The notes: a model not told the origin generated them from the letters alone. DNA of 64,000 nt from Alkaliphilus sp. B6464 (GCF_018141165.1 NZ_CP058557.1:2046001-2110000), one strand, 5' to 3'. Positions 35,746-44,582 are shown, counted from the stretch's first letter. Numbers and translations are program-made.

Positions 35746-37329
35746 ATGGCTAAGAAAAAACTAAGCACTAAAGAAAAACTAGCAATTATTAATAATGATA
35801 TAGAATTGTGGTTAAGTAATTTTGTGAAGATACCATCTAATACAGGTGAAATGATACCTTTTAAGATAAATGCAGAGCAAAAGGATTTTGTAGAAAATAA
35901 GGAAAGGTATAATATAATCCTAAAATCAAGACAGTTAGGTTTTAGTACGTTGTCATTAGGTATAATGCTATATTATGCCCATCAAAGACCTAACACTACT
36001 TATATATTAATAGCAGATAAGGGTGATAGTAGCAGTAACTTGTTTGAACGTTTAAAGATGATGTATGAGTCAATTCCAGATCAATACAGATTAAAACAAA
36101 GAAGAAGTAATAGAGATGAATTGGTATTTGAAAATAATAGTCGTATTGCAGTAATGGTTGCAGGTTCAAAGGAATTAGGAAGATCATTTACAGCACAAAT
36201 AATACATTGTTCTGAATTTGCGTTCTGGGGTGGTAATCAACAAGAGCGTGGATTAGTTGCCTTAGAACAAGCATTAGCAAAGAATGATGATGCAATGATT
36301 ATATTAGAAAGTACAGCAAATGGAATCGGTAACAACTACTATAATATATTTGGTAATGCAGAAAAGAGAAGAAGTAAGTATAAACATTTCTTTTATGGGT
36401 GGACTAATAAGTCGCACTTAGACCAATTTAGACCAGAAATTAATGAAGCAGTAGAATGGTATAGGTCAATTAATAAGGGTGCTAAATTAAAGAATGATCC
36501 ATTAGAATTATATCCATATGAACAGAAACTACTAAAAGAAACTAATGTTACTTTATTACAACTCATGTGGCGACAATGGAAAATTCAAGATATGGGCGAA
36601 GATATGTTTAAACAGGAATACCCTGCATATCCGATTGAAGCCTTTATAAGTACTGATACAGGTGTATTTGATGCAAATATTATTACTGAAAGAATGTATA
36701 ATATCCCCGAACCATTAAAGGTTGTTGAGGGGTTACCTGCATCACTACAAAAGTTTATAGGAAATGGACTTAATATATATCAATTGCCTAAGCCTAAAGA
36801 TTGGTACTTTGGTGGAATAGATACAGCAGCAGGATTAAAGGGCGACTATTCAAGTATAACAATATTAGATGCAGAAGGTGAGCAAGTTGCTACATTTAAT
36901 AGAAATGATATTCCAGTTTATAAGTTTGTAGACATTGTTGTCCAACTTGGACAATTTTATAATTACTGTATGTATCTACCCGAACGTAACACCTATGGGC
37001 TAGATTTAATTAACAGATTGACTAGGGAAAAGAATTATATACAGGTGCTAAAGATAAAGAAATTCGATAAAATTAAAGGTCGCAGGACTTGGGAATATGG
37101 TTGGTATAGTGATAGTGTTTCAAAAACTAAAATGGTTAATGATTTGAAAGAAGCCTTTGAGATAGGCACTATATTAGTTAATGATAAAGAAACATTAGAG
37201 CAGATGAAAATATTTACAGAGAATAAAGGTAGTTTTGGTAATGCAAATGGTAAGGGAAATTATGACGATTTAGTGGACGGTTTGGGACTTGCAGTACAGA
37301 GTTTGAAACAAGGGCGATATTATATATAA
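35746..37329 (+). CDS. terL: Phage terminase large subunit
   Basis: 527 residues. ATPase domain with the deviant Walker A KSRQLGFSTLS and Walker B IIHCSEFAFW, coupling motif ESTANG. The C-terminal RNase H-like nuclease shows GGIDTAAGLKGDYSS and YDDLVDGLGLAVQ, whose acidic residues bind metal. This motor cuts and pumps DNA into the prohead through the portal. Length and motif order are normal, so it looks functional. AAGGTG precedes the start. Confidence 0.96.
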   Translation: MAKKKLSTKEKLAIINNDIELWLSNFVKIPSNTGEMIPFKINAEQKDFVENKERYNIILKSRQLGFSTLSLGIMLYYAHQRPNTTYILIADKGDSSSNLFERLKMMYESIPDQYRLKQRRSNRDELVFENNSRIAVMVAGSKELGRSFTAQIIHCSEFAFWGGNQQERGLVALEQALAKNDDAMIILESTANGIGNNYYNIFGNAEKRRSKYKHFFYGWTNKSHLDQFRPEINEAVEWYRSINKGAKLKNDPLELYPYEQKLLKETNVTLLQLMWRQWKIQDMGEDMFKQEYPAYPIEAFISTDTGVFDANIITERMYNIPEPLKVVEGLPASLQKFIGNGLNIYQLPKPKDWYFGGIDTAAGLKGDYSSITILDAEGEQVATFNRNDIPVYKFVDIVVQLGQFYNYCMYLPERNTYGLDLINRLTREKNYIQVLKIKKFDKIKGRRTWEYGWYSDSVSKTKMVNDLKEAFEIGTILVNDKETLEQMKIFTENKGSFGNANGKGNYDDLVDGLGLAVQSLKQGRYYI

Positions 37330-37551
37330 CGTTTCAAAGACTAGACTTGTGTGTAGGTCACGATGGCATCGTTGGCTAAGTTGCACATTCTAGTGCATCT
37401 TTAAAAATAACAAATTAATGGTGGTATAAGAACATTTATACTAGATTTTCAGTGATAGCGCATTTTTGCGCCGTCAAATTTAACGGATAGGGTTCGACAC
37501 TAATGGCGAAAGATTATTGGCAGTAAATATATTAAAAATATGGAGGTATAT
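37330..37551. other. Non-coding spacer
   Basis: Carries GCGCATTTTTGCGC (37457-37470) and GTCAAATTTAACG just after it, similar in arms to the GTCA palindromes at 28197-28273. No gene. Right before the ART-like gene. Confidence 0.4.
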
Positions 37552-38928
37552 ATGAAAAATAATAATTTTAAATATGAAATAAATAAACTTTGGGAAGATG
37601 CATATAATTGGATATTGATGAAACATAATGCATCAGAAAAATATATTAATGTGGTAAAATATTACGAACTGACGAAAAGCATAGGAAGTGTGTGGAATTT
37701 AGGAGAATACAAAAAACTTACTTCCCAATATGAAAAAACTATATTAGATTATGAAGAAATGTTAAAAAAAATAGATAGAATTATTTTAAATTATAGTAAA
37801 AAATACAGTCATATAGATTCAGAAATTTTTATGTACAATTGGGTGATTCATGCGTTTGTAAATGCAGTTATGGAAAATAGTAATTTTTATATAGATAAAC
37901 AACTAAACAGAAATTATTCAAAAGAAAGAGAAGAAAAAAACAAAAAAATGATCTGTATATTTCGGGAATTAATGGAAGATGCAGATTATTCAAATTTTGA
38001 TAATAATCTAAAAGTAGATAGGGTAGATAACAAAATAATTTATAGCGTTAAAAATATACCTTTATTTTCTGATATATTAACACTACAAAAAAAAGAGGAG
38101 TTGTGGCACGGAACAACTCTATTTAATGCAATTTCAATAATTCAAATGGATCTATTAAAGTCGAGTAATAATATTAGTTTTAATAAAAATAAAATTTTCT
38201 TTAGTGATAATGTAGATGATTCGATTAGTTATGGAAAAAGGTGGAGTAAAAATTCAGAAATTGTATTATTTAAGTTTGATTTAAGTAATTTAAATATATA
38301 TAAAAGAGAACATACTTTAGTTAGTAGGGAAGGAAATTTATATTTTATTGAATGTGATAAATTAAACATTAAAGATTATCTAAAAGAGGTTTATCTAGTA
38401 GATTTAGAAGGTAATGTGAAAAAGATTAGTATGGAGAAAGTCGAAGAAATTGCTAAATTAAAAAATAAAGATTGTATAGCGGCAATTATGGCTGAAAAAA
38501 TGTTAAAGGAGAAGGGCATTTCTCTTTTTCATGAATTTGACAAGATGTCAAATATACAGAACTTTAATACTATCAATAGTGAAAATCTTAGATTATATCA
38601 TTCCACATCTATTGAAAATTACAAGAAAATACTAATGGATGGCATTATGAAACCATGTAAAATAATAAAGTCAGATAAATTCAATTACGGAAAAATATTT
38701 CTTTCAGATGATATTAATTATGCTAGGAATTTTGGAAGAGGTGAAAGTGCCATAAATAAAACAAATAATTATATTATGCTAGAAATTGATTTAACAGGCT
38801 ATGATGTATTTGTGCATTATTTTCCAAATGAATATTTTGTAATTGGTGACATCAAAGCAGATGCTATTAAGAAGATATATAGGTTTGAAAATGATAAGTT
38901 GATTGATACATTAGACTTAGAGGAATAA
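37552..38928 (+). CDS. Protein with two ADP-ribosyltransferase-like domains
   Basis: 458 residues from ATG 37552 (GGAGG five bases upstream; an ATG at 37540 overlaps that site). About 180 helical, lysine-rich residues come first. Then two copies of one pattern follow: ELWHGTTLFNAISIIQMD..KIFFSDNVDDSISYGKRW (about 183-225) and RLYHSTSIENYKKILMDG..KIFLSDDINYARNFGRG (about 347-400), each ending in a strand-rich part. The (W/Y)H(G/S)T..I...KIF(F/L)SD pattern is that of ART-fold proteins binding NAD. Catalytic Glu/Gln cannot be fixed by eye. It lies between terL and portal, so it may be virion-borne or a toxin. AT content is higher than in neighbours. Confidence 0.6.
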   Translation: MKNNNFKYEINKLWEDAYNWILMKHNASEKYINVVKYYELTKSIGSVWNLGEYKKLTSQYEKTILDYEEMLKKIDRIILNYSKKYSHIDSEIFMYNWVIHAFVNAVMENSNFYIDKQLNRNYSKEREEKNKKMICIFRELMEDADYSNFDNNLKVDRVDNKIIYSVKNIPLFSDILTLQKKEELWHGTTLFNAISIIQMDLLKSSNNISFNKNKIFFSDNVDDSISYGKRWSKNSEIVLFKFDLSNLNIYKREHTLVSREGNLYFIECDKLNIKDYLKEVYLVDLEGNVKKISMEKVEEIAKLKNKDCIAAIMAEKMLKEKGISLFHEFDKMSNIQNFNTINSENLRLYHSTSIENYKKILMDGIMKPCKIIKSDKFNYGKIFLSDDINYARNFGRGESAINKTNNYIMLEIDLTGYDVFVHYFPNEYFVIGDIKADAIKKIYRFENDKLIDTLDLEE

Positions 38929-38953
38929 AACATTAATTGTAGGAGGTTATCGT

Positions 38954-40252
38954 GTGAGTTTAGAAAAATATATAAATGTAAAATATGAAGGTGATTCGTT
39001 ATGGTTTGAGCAGGAAGTTGCTGATAGTTGGCAAATGCAAAGGATAAATAGGATATTAGAGAATAAAGACTACCTTGCAGGAAAACATAAAATTAAAATG
39101 CGAGTAGATGAAGTATATAATGGTAAGACGTTTGAAACTAGAAAGATAGCATTAAATTATGCTAAGACTTTACTAGAATTTGAAACGTCTTTTTTATTGA
39201 AGAATGATGTTACATTAACAAGTAATGATTTGGAAGCCCTAGAGCAATATAAGAAGGTTTATAGGGAAGGTAAATATAATAAAATAGATTATAGAATATT
39301 ATCTAATATGGTTAGATATGGTGAATGTTACGAATACGTCTATATTGACGAGAATAAACGAATTAAGAGTAATATTATTGCAGGTGAGGACAGTTATCCT
39401 ATATATGACCATACAGGGCAAATGGTGGCATTTATAGAGTACTATATTTTCGATGGTACAAGTTATTATGCTATTTACAGTGATGATAAAGTAGAACAAT
39501 ATAATGATATTGATGGAGATTTACACAAAGTAGGAGAATATAAAAATCTAAGTGGATTGCCTATACCATATGTATTATCAAGCGAATTAGATGAATTAGT
39601 AGGCAATGCAAGTCTAAGGGAATATATAGATATATTGGACAGTATGGAAGATTTAATAAGCAAATATATGGATAGTTTCTATAAATTTCTTAATCCTATT
39701 CCAGTTGTGAAGGGAACAAAGTTGAGTAGTAAAGATGGACAGATAGATCAGAATGTTGTCGGTTATGCTATGCAGTTAATGGATGATGCAGAGTTTAAAT
39801 TTGTTAATAGTAAGATGGACTTTAATAGTTTTAAGACGTTGTGGCAGACTTTGAAGCAGTCATTGCTGGATATATCTATGACACCTGGTGTTAGTATGAA
39901 TAGCCAAGATGTATCTAATCTATCTGAAACAAGTATAAGAATGTTGTATGGTATGGCTGAGATTAAGGGGTCTATGAATAGCAGATACCTACATGAAGGA
40001 TTTGAAAAGAGATGGGGCAAGATTAAGGCATTATTAAGAGTATTAGGAAATGATATAATAGAAGATGCTTATATAGATTGTCAATATAATCCTAATATAC
40101 CTCAAAATGATAAGGAAGTAATAGAGAACCTTAAAACATTAAAAGAGATAAACGGTATAAGTCTAGAGAGATTATTGGAAGTAAGTCCATACACTAATGA
40201 TGTTAATGAGGAATTAGATAAGATAGATAGTGTTAACCGAGTTGAAGGATAA
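38954..40252 (+). CDS. Phage portal protein, SPP1 gp6-like
   Basis: 432 residues, GTG start after AGGAGG. N-terminal RINRILENKDYLAGKHKI, RKIALNYAKTLLEFETSFLLKNDVTL, a central beta part (YEYVYIDENKRIKSNIIAGEDSYPIYD), and the helical crown FYKFLNPIPVVKGTKL..ISMTPGVSMNSQDVSNLSETSIRMLYGMAEIKGSM are all typical of SPP1-type portals. Twelve copies would form the DNA entry ring. The gene follows terL as in tailed phages, except for the ART-like gene in between. Confidence 0.93.
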   Translation: MSLEKYINVKYEGDSLWFEQEVADSWQMQRINRILENKDYLAGKHKIKMRVDEVYNGKTFETRKIALNYAKTLLEFETSFLLKNDVTLTSNDLEALEQYKKVYREGKYNKIDYRILSNMVRYGECYEYVYIDENKRIKSNIIAGEDSYPIYDHTGQMVAFIEYYIFDGTSYYAIYSDDKVEQYNDIDGDLHKVGEYKNLSGLPIPYVLSSELDELVGNASLREYIDILDSMEDLISKYMDSFYKFLNPIPVVKGTKLSSKDGQIDQNVVGYAMQLMDDAEFKFVNSKMDFNSFKTLWQTLKQSLLDISMTPGVSMNSQDVSNLSETSIRMLYGMAEIKGSMNSRYLHEGFEKRWGKIKALLRVLGNDIIEDAYIDCQYNPNIPQNDKEVIENLKTLKEINGISLERLLEVSPYTNDVNEELDKIDSVNRVEG

Positions 40253-41003
40253 AGTTAACGATTGATGTTGTAGTATGTTTGTGATGTTTGGTAGTTGATT
40301 GTTTGGATTAGTCGGCTAGTTGGAGTGTGTGGCTAGTCGGCTGTTTTGTTTTATGTGGTGATGGGGTGTGAGGGAATGGCTTAATGATATAGATTATCAA
40401 TTGAAAGTATTTCAGTTATAAACTCACGCCTGTTATAATAGGTATTTCGGATTTTTCCGAAGTACATTTATAAACTATATATTAAAGGATATAAGATATA
40501 TTAATAATCATATAACTGAAAATCCTTATCAATTAGAATGATGAATAAACCTAAGTATTGGAAAAAGAGCAGTATATGAATTGTAATAGATATGCAACTA
40601 TGTGTATAATTAAACTACACAGAAGTATAGAAAAGATTGATTTTATATTAAATTATAGCAGAATAGGTTTACATAATAATATTTTAAGAGTAAAAACAAC
40701 TAAAAAGTAATAGGGAATAGTAGACTAAAAAGCATAAATGGCTAAATATCAATATATAAGCAACTTTTATATAAGACGCAACTATACCGTAAATGTAGTT
40801 TTAGGGAATAGTTGATTATATTAGGGCTAAAACTCTAAATGTATAAACTAATTAATATACATCGATTGATTACCGCATTGTTCAAAAATATTAGCCAGAG
40901 TAGACTATTTTACACACATGAAAAAATTCGACAATTTTAGAAATATTAACCTGCATTATTACCAACTATGGTATAATATAGAAAAATAAAAGGGAGGGGT
41001 TTT
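40253..41003. other. Non-coding region with a G/T-rich block
   Basis: 40256-40375 is strikingly rich in G and T on the plus strand, with two copies of TAGTCGGCT (40309 and 40332). The rest is AT-rich without a supported gene; one 44-codon frame (40577-40711) lacks a ribosome site. A promoter for the next gene probably lies near 40960-40980 (TATGGTATAATATAG). Confidence 0.5.
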
Positions 41004-41594
41004 ATGGAGGGTCTACTAATGCTTGTAATGTTATGTTTAGGAATGGGAATTATTTTCTTGTTTATTAACAAATCTAAAAATGAACAGAGGGTTAAAAATG
41101 AAAAACTAGAACAAGGTATTTACGGGGACATAAGATCCATTCATTTACATGGGTTAAAATATCCTTCTAATGTAGTTTTTAATGTCAAATTATATAATGA
41201 TTATCTATTATTTACATATGAGAATGAACAAATTAAGTTAGATTTAAGAAAAATTAAAAGTGCATCTATTGAAAATGTTAAAGAAATAAATGAAAGCAAA
41301 GGATTTTCCGTTGGAAATGCAACATTAGGAGGTATACTATTTGGGCAATTAGGAGCTATTATTGGTGGTTTTAGTGGATCACAAAACCTTAAATTTAAAA
41401 TTTTGATCATTAATTATATTGATTCAGAGAATAATCTAAAACATATCAGTTTTATGCCTGATTATTTTTTAAATGTAACAAATAAAAGTATGACAGATTA
41501 TAGAAATGGATTCTTATCTGAGTTTTATAATGAATTAAAGAAAAAAATTGATAAATTTAGCGAGTATAAAGAAATTCAATTAGAAGAACTTTAA
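41004..41594 (+). CDS. Membrane-anchored protein with glycine-rich hairpin
   Basis: 196 residues. One N-terminal membrane helix (LLMLVMLCLGMGIIFLFI), then a soluble beta-rich domain resembling bacterial PH-like folds. Its centre has GFSVGNATLGGILFGQLGAIIGGFSGS, very like TKGGIGSVVTGSLIARDMGAIIGGLIGS in the 62978 protein of the second element. AGGGAGGGG precedes the start. Probably an accessory gene expressed from the integrated state; function unknown. Confidence 0.65.
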   Translation: MEGLLMLVMLCLGMGIIFLFINKSKNEQRVKNEKLEQGIYGDIRSIHLHGLKYPSNVVFNVKLYNDYLLFTYENEQIKLDLRKIKSASIENVKEINESKGFSVGNATLGGILFGQLGAIIGGFSGSQNLKFKILIINYIDSENNLKHISFMPDYFLNVTNKSMTDYRNGFLSEFYNELKKKIDKFSEYKEIQLEEL

Positions 41595-41624
41595 TGGTGT
41601 AATATGCTAAAGGAGGATTTTAAT

Positions 41625-42020
41625 ATGAATAAAAAATTATTAGGTATTTTATTATGTATTCTTTTAGTTTTAACTGCCTGTCAATCTAAAATTCCAGATG
41701 GTGTAAGTGAGGAGTTTTATAAAGAGGTAAAAGGTCTTGTGGTGCATTTAGTTGAAAATATAGATGAATATAAAAGCGGAAAACCCCATAGTTTAATGTC
41801 AACTCCAGAGTATAAAAAAGTATTAGAGATGCAAAACAATTATGAGAATTACAACGGAGCAGAACAAGATATAATAGACTATCTCTGGCTTTTGTATGAT
41901 TCAGTGAACTTTTATTATAGTGATTCTAGTAGTTTTGATATTGACGATATAATTGAAATTGGAACTAAGCTTAGTGAACTGATGAATTTTAAAATTGATG
42001 TGCCTAAATTAATTAAATAA
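41625..42020 (+). CDS. Small lipoprotein
   Basis: 131 residues from ATG 41625, seven bases after AGGAGG. Signal peptide with lipobox (VLTACQS), so a surface lipoprotein. The mature part is helical and acidic, without recognisable domain. Linked to the preceding membrane-protein gene (31 bases apart) and closed by a strong terminator, so the two form an accessory pair inside a structural-gene region. Phage lipoproteins at such positions can block superinfection; that is only an analogy. Confidence 0.75.
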   Translation: MNKKLLGILLCILLVLTACQSKIPDGVSEEFYKEVKGLVVHLVENIDEYKSGKPHSLMSTPEYKKVLEMQNNYENYNGAEQDIIDYLWLLYDSVNFYYSDSSSFDIDDIIEIGTKLSELMNFKIDVPKLIK

Positions 42021-42035
42021 AATATTAATTCTGTA

Positions 42036-42066
42036 ATAGACCATGAAAACTTATGGTCTATTTTTT
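42036..42066 (+). terminator. Rho-independent terminator
   Basis: ATAGACCAT/ATGGTCTAT stem with an 8-base loop and T6. Confidence 0.92.
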
Positions 42067-42191
42067 ATGTTCAAATTAGTAAAATTCAACTTGAAGGTTA
42101 CTAAATATTCAAGGTCGATTATATTCGACTATGCAAATAAATAGTTAAAGGGACATAAAGTCCATTTTAAAATACAGGAGGTTTTATATCA

Positions 42192-42536
42192 ATGACAAAT
42201 TTAGAGCGTCTTAAAATGGAAATTAAGGGCATAGATTTTCCAGTGGAAGAATTACAAGTATATCTATTAGAGAATGACCTACAGCATGATGCAGAGTATG
42301 AGCCAACTTCTAACACAAATAAGAAAAATATCTATCGTACAGCAGTAGCCATATTAGAAAGTATTGCAAATAATCCTCGACTAATGAAAAATTACAAGAC
42401 CGAGGATGTAACTACAACACATTTCCATACTAACTTATTAAATCAGATAGATAACCTAAATCGTAAAATTAGAAATATGGTTGATGATGATCTTAATACT
42501 GAAAATGATGCTAAGTTTATATACCTATTCAAATAA
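42192..42536 (+). CDS. Head-tail connector-like protein
   Basis: 114 residues, GGAGG upstream. Helical: ERLKMEIKGIDFPVEELQVYLLENDLQ..YEPTSNTNKKNIYRTAVAILESIANNPRLMKNYKTEDVTTTHFHTNLLNQIDNLNRKIRNM. The pattern of a short four-helix protein right after portal-side genes and before another small structural gene is that of gp6/gp15-type connectors, which cap the portal. Family assignment by context and shape. Confidence 0.6.
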   Translation: MTNLERLKMEIKGIDFPVEELQVYLLENDLQHDAEYEPTSNTNKKNIYRTAVAILESIANNPRLMKNYKTEDVTTTHFHTNLLNQIDNLNRKIRNMVDDDLNTENDAKFIYLFK

Positions 42537-42547
42537 AGGGGGATAAT

Positions 42548-43531
42548 ATGAATTTATTTAACATACCAATAGACAACGATATTACCTATTTACTTAGTGA
42601 ACTAGGGCATAATATTAAAATTAATAATGTAGCAGCCAAAGGTATTATTAATAATGCAAGTATGGAACGGACTTTTGACGATAAAAGACTAATTACAAAT
42701 GCGGAGTTAAAAAGAGGTTATTATATTAATTATAATGACCTTAATTTTTTAGTATTGAACGAGATTAATGATAAGCGACTTTCTTCCTATTATAAGGGGA
42801 TTATTAGACATTGTAATTTTGACTTAAAATTTATTATAGATAATAAACTATACTTATTCTACAGTTGCATAGAAGGGGATAAATTTTCTTTGCAAAAAGG
42901 AATAATTACATATTCAGCCGATACAATTACAGTTACATTACCTTATACACCTATTACTAACCAACTTAAAATAGGCGATAGTTTTATTTCAATGGGTAGT
43001 GTATGGAAAATAGAAGGAATTGACTATACTAAGGTAGGAATAATTAATTTGTACTCTAAAAAAGATGCTATAAGCACTACAGACGATGATCTTCAAAATA
43101 AAATTGCTGATAGATATGATAGAGGAGTAGATAGATTAAATGGCAACATTACACCTATTTTACCTTTTGATGAAGTGGAAGAACCAGAAGAACCAACATT
43201 ACCAGAAACTCCAGTTGAACCAGAGCCACCTGCCGATAATTTCACGTATGAATTACAGGGTAGTAGTACATTAACACTTAATCAAACTGGAATATATACA
43301 GCCGTTAAAAAGAATAATAATGAAGTTGTAGAAGCAGGATTTAACTGGACAATAGACTATAAAGGCAATGCAACAAGTACAGTATCTATTGTAGAAGAAA
43401 CTAATACAAATATTAAATTAAAAGGAAGTAGTAATAATAGTCATGTAGGAAAATATTTTAGATTAATTGCTACAGATACAGAAACAGGGGATATAGTTGA
43501 AAAGGATATTATGATTAAGAGTTTATTTTAA
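42548..43531 (+). CDS. Phage structural protein with C-terminal Ig-like domain
   Basis: 327 residues beginning 12 bases after the connector gene. The first 210 residues are beta-rich (ITNAELKRGYYINYNDLNFLVLNEIND..) and include a virion-adaptor-like section (PITNQLKIGDSFISMGSVWKIEGIDY). A proline/glutamate linker (EEPEEPTLPETPVEPEPP) leads to an Ig-like domain (FTYELQGSSTLTLNQTGIYTAV...GKYFRLIATDTETG). Such domains decorate phage surfaces and bind sugars. It is the last gene of the element. It may be a head-closure protein with a surface domain. Confidence 0.6.
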   Translation: MNLFNIPIDNDITYLLSELGHNIKINNVAAKGIINNASMERTFDDKRLITNAELKRGYYINYNDLNFLVLNEINDKRLSSYYKGIIRHCNFDLKFIIDNKLYLFYSCIEGDKFSLQKGIITYSADTITVTLPYTPITNQLKIGDSFISMGSVWKIEGIDYTKVGIINLYSKKDAISTTDDDLQNKIADRYDRGVDRLNGNITPILPFDEVEEPEEPTLPETPVEPEPPADNFTYELQGSSTLTLNQTGIYTAVKKNNNEVVEAGFNWTIDYKGNATSTVSIVEETNTNIKLKGSSNNSHVGKYFRLIATDTETGDIVEKDIMIKSLF

Positions 43532-43560
43532 AAGGGGTAACAGAGTTGTTATACCCCTTT
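43531..43560 (+). terminator. Hairpin after the last structural gene
   Basis: AAAGGGGTA/TACCCCTTT stem at the stop codon; no T run follows, so termination efficiency is uncertain. Confidence 0.6.
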
Positions 43561-43713
43561 GAGGTATCTACCCGTCGAATATGATGGCTGAGGGTTGAAT
43601 ATGACACTCAGGTGTTGCATATTTACAAGTCGTGTCAGTAAGTGAGACTTTTAATTGACTTTGCAATTAGACAAGTATATTATTATAGATAAGATTGTTC
43701 AAAAAATTAAATA

Positions 43714-43878
43714 AGTTGCCACCTTTTTAAGATGCTACCAACATCTAAAAAGGAATTATACCTTTAAGTGCTACCAACACAAAAAGATACTAGGCAACTA
43801 TGTATATAGATTATAACCATTACATAGTTACTTAGTCAATATTAAGTGTCAGTTCTCTTAGAGGATTGGCACTTTTTT
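43714..43878 (+). ncRNA. Candidate small RNA with twin CTACCAA loops and terminator
   Basis: AGTTGCC (43714) pairs with GGCAACT (43793). Inside, CCTTTTT/AAAAAGG and AGATG/CATCT display the loop CTACCAA (43735-43741); a second hairpin GTG/CAC displays the same CTACCAA (43771-43777). A 13-bp terminator stem (43845/43861) with T6 follows. No reading frame. The arrangement looks like a folded transcript at the right end of the element; role unknown. Confidence 0.55.
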
Positions 43879-43988
43879 AATTTAACGAATCAATAATAAT
43901 CTAATAAAATGAATCTAGCAATATTACAGTGAAAATGTTTGAAAATAAAACTTAATAAACATTGAAAAATAGCCATTTTAACAAAATA

Positions 43989-44207
43989 AAGTCGGACTAC
44001 ATACCGACAATAGCTTGGGGAAGAAATGCAAGGTTTTCTTCTAAGTTAAATGTTGGTGATAGAATTCGGATCTGGGGACGGATACAAAGTAGGCAATATC
44101 AGAAAAAATTATCAGATGGAAATGTTTTAAATAAAATTGCATATGAGGTATCTATTTCTAAAATGGAAAAAGTTGATGAAAACGAAGAAGAGCACGCTAT
44201 CCCTTAG
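43989..44207 (+). pseudogene. Displaced 3' fragment of the SSB-like gene
   Basis: Identical to the last 72 codons plus stop of the gene at 25611 but cut off from its start by the integrated element. A TTG at 43962 is in frame but lacks a ribosome site. This is probably the original chromosomal 3' end, because the native terminator follows here. Confidence 0.9.
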
Positions 44208-44216
44208 GATGGTGTG
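43989..44216 (+). repeat. Right 228-bp direct repeat (attR side)
   Basis: Perfect copy of 26049-26276; the putative crossover core GTCGG-8-CCGAC is at 43991-44008. Confidence 0.97.
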
Positions 44217-44232
44217 TTCTTCTTCGTTTTTA
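44181..44232 (+). terminator. Native terminator of the SSB-like gene
   Basis: AACGAAGAAGA (44181) pairs perfectly with TCTTCTTCGTT (44218), T-run after it; the stop codon is in the loop. At the left repeat the right arm is missing, so the intact gene copy has lost its terminator. Confidence 0.85.
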
Positions 44233-44311
44233 TATTAGAATAAGAATTTTTTATTAAAAACTTTTCAAATAATAGAATAAATAATATAATCATTTGAAAG
44301 GAGGTATTAAA

Positions 44312-44449
44312 ATGACTAAATACATCGTACCAATCCTAATTTTATTTATTATATTAATATCTATACAATACTCTATAAATAAGGTTATTGTTTTATTAAA
44401 AGAGATTAAGGAAATATTAATCCAGCAAAAAAACAATAAGCATAATTAA
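44312..44449 (+). CDS. Small single-pass membrane protein
   Basis: 45 residues with AAAGGAGG before the ATG. One N-terminal helix (IVPILILFIILISI), then a charged helix with Lys/Glu alternation ending in QQKNNKHN. Chromosomal, just outside the element. Function unknown; similar tiny helices act as membrane regulators or stress proteins, without evidence here. Confidence 0.6.
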   Translation: MTKYIVPILILFIILISIQYSINKVIVLLKEIKEILIQQKNNKHN

Positions 44450-44582
44450 TTAAAGTTAAAACAAATAAAATTTTATAAAATAATTAGCATATAAAAATCT
44501 AATACTTATTGTAGGAATATTTGACAAGGATTTTTATTTGCATTAAAATATTAATAATATGGTTTTATTGGAGGGAAAGTTA

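Larger units (their letters stand above)
26049..44216 (+). mobile_element. Integrated phage-like element with head and packaging genes but no tail genes
   Basis: Bounded by the 228-bp repeats, about 17.9 kb per copy. It carries a tyrosine integrase next to the left end, a repressor with divergent promoter, a helicase, a complete-looking head/packaging set (scaffold-like, major capsid, TerS-like, TerL, portal, connector) and unknown genes. No tail tube, tape measure, baseplate, fibre, holin or lysin was found. Capsid-forming phage-inducible islands have this content; a deleted prophage is the main alternative. Non-coding DNA makes up an unusually large share, with many hairpins. Confidence 0.85.

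Noticed and set aside
37552-38928. Phage head morphogenesis (MuF) protein
   Set aside because: Position would suit MuF, but I see no MuF-type HxxxR core; the repeated H(G/S)T..SD pattern favours ART-like domains.
40577-40711. 44-codon ORF
   Set aside because: No ribosome binding site and composition like the surrounding non-coding AT-rich sequence.
43962-44207. Independent small gene starting at TTG 43962
   Set aside because: It is the cut-off 3' end of the SSB-like gene; no ribosome site precedes the TTG.
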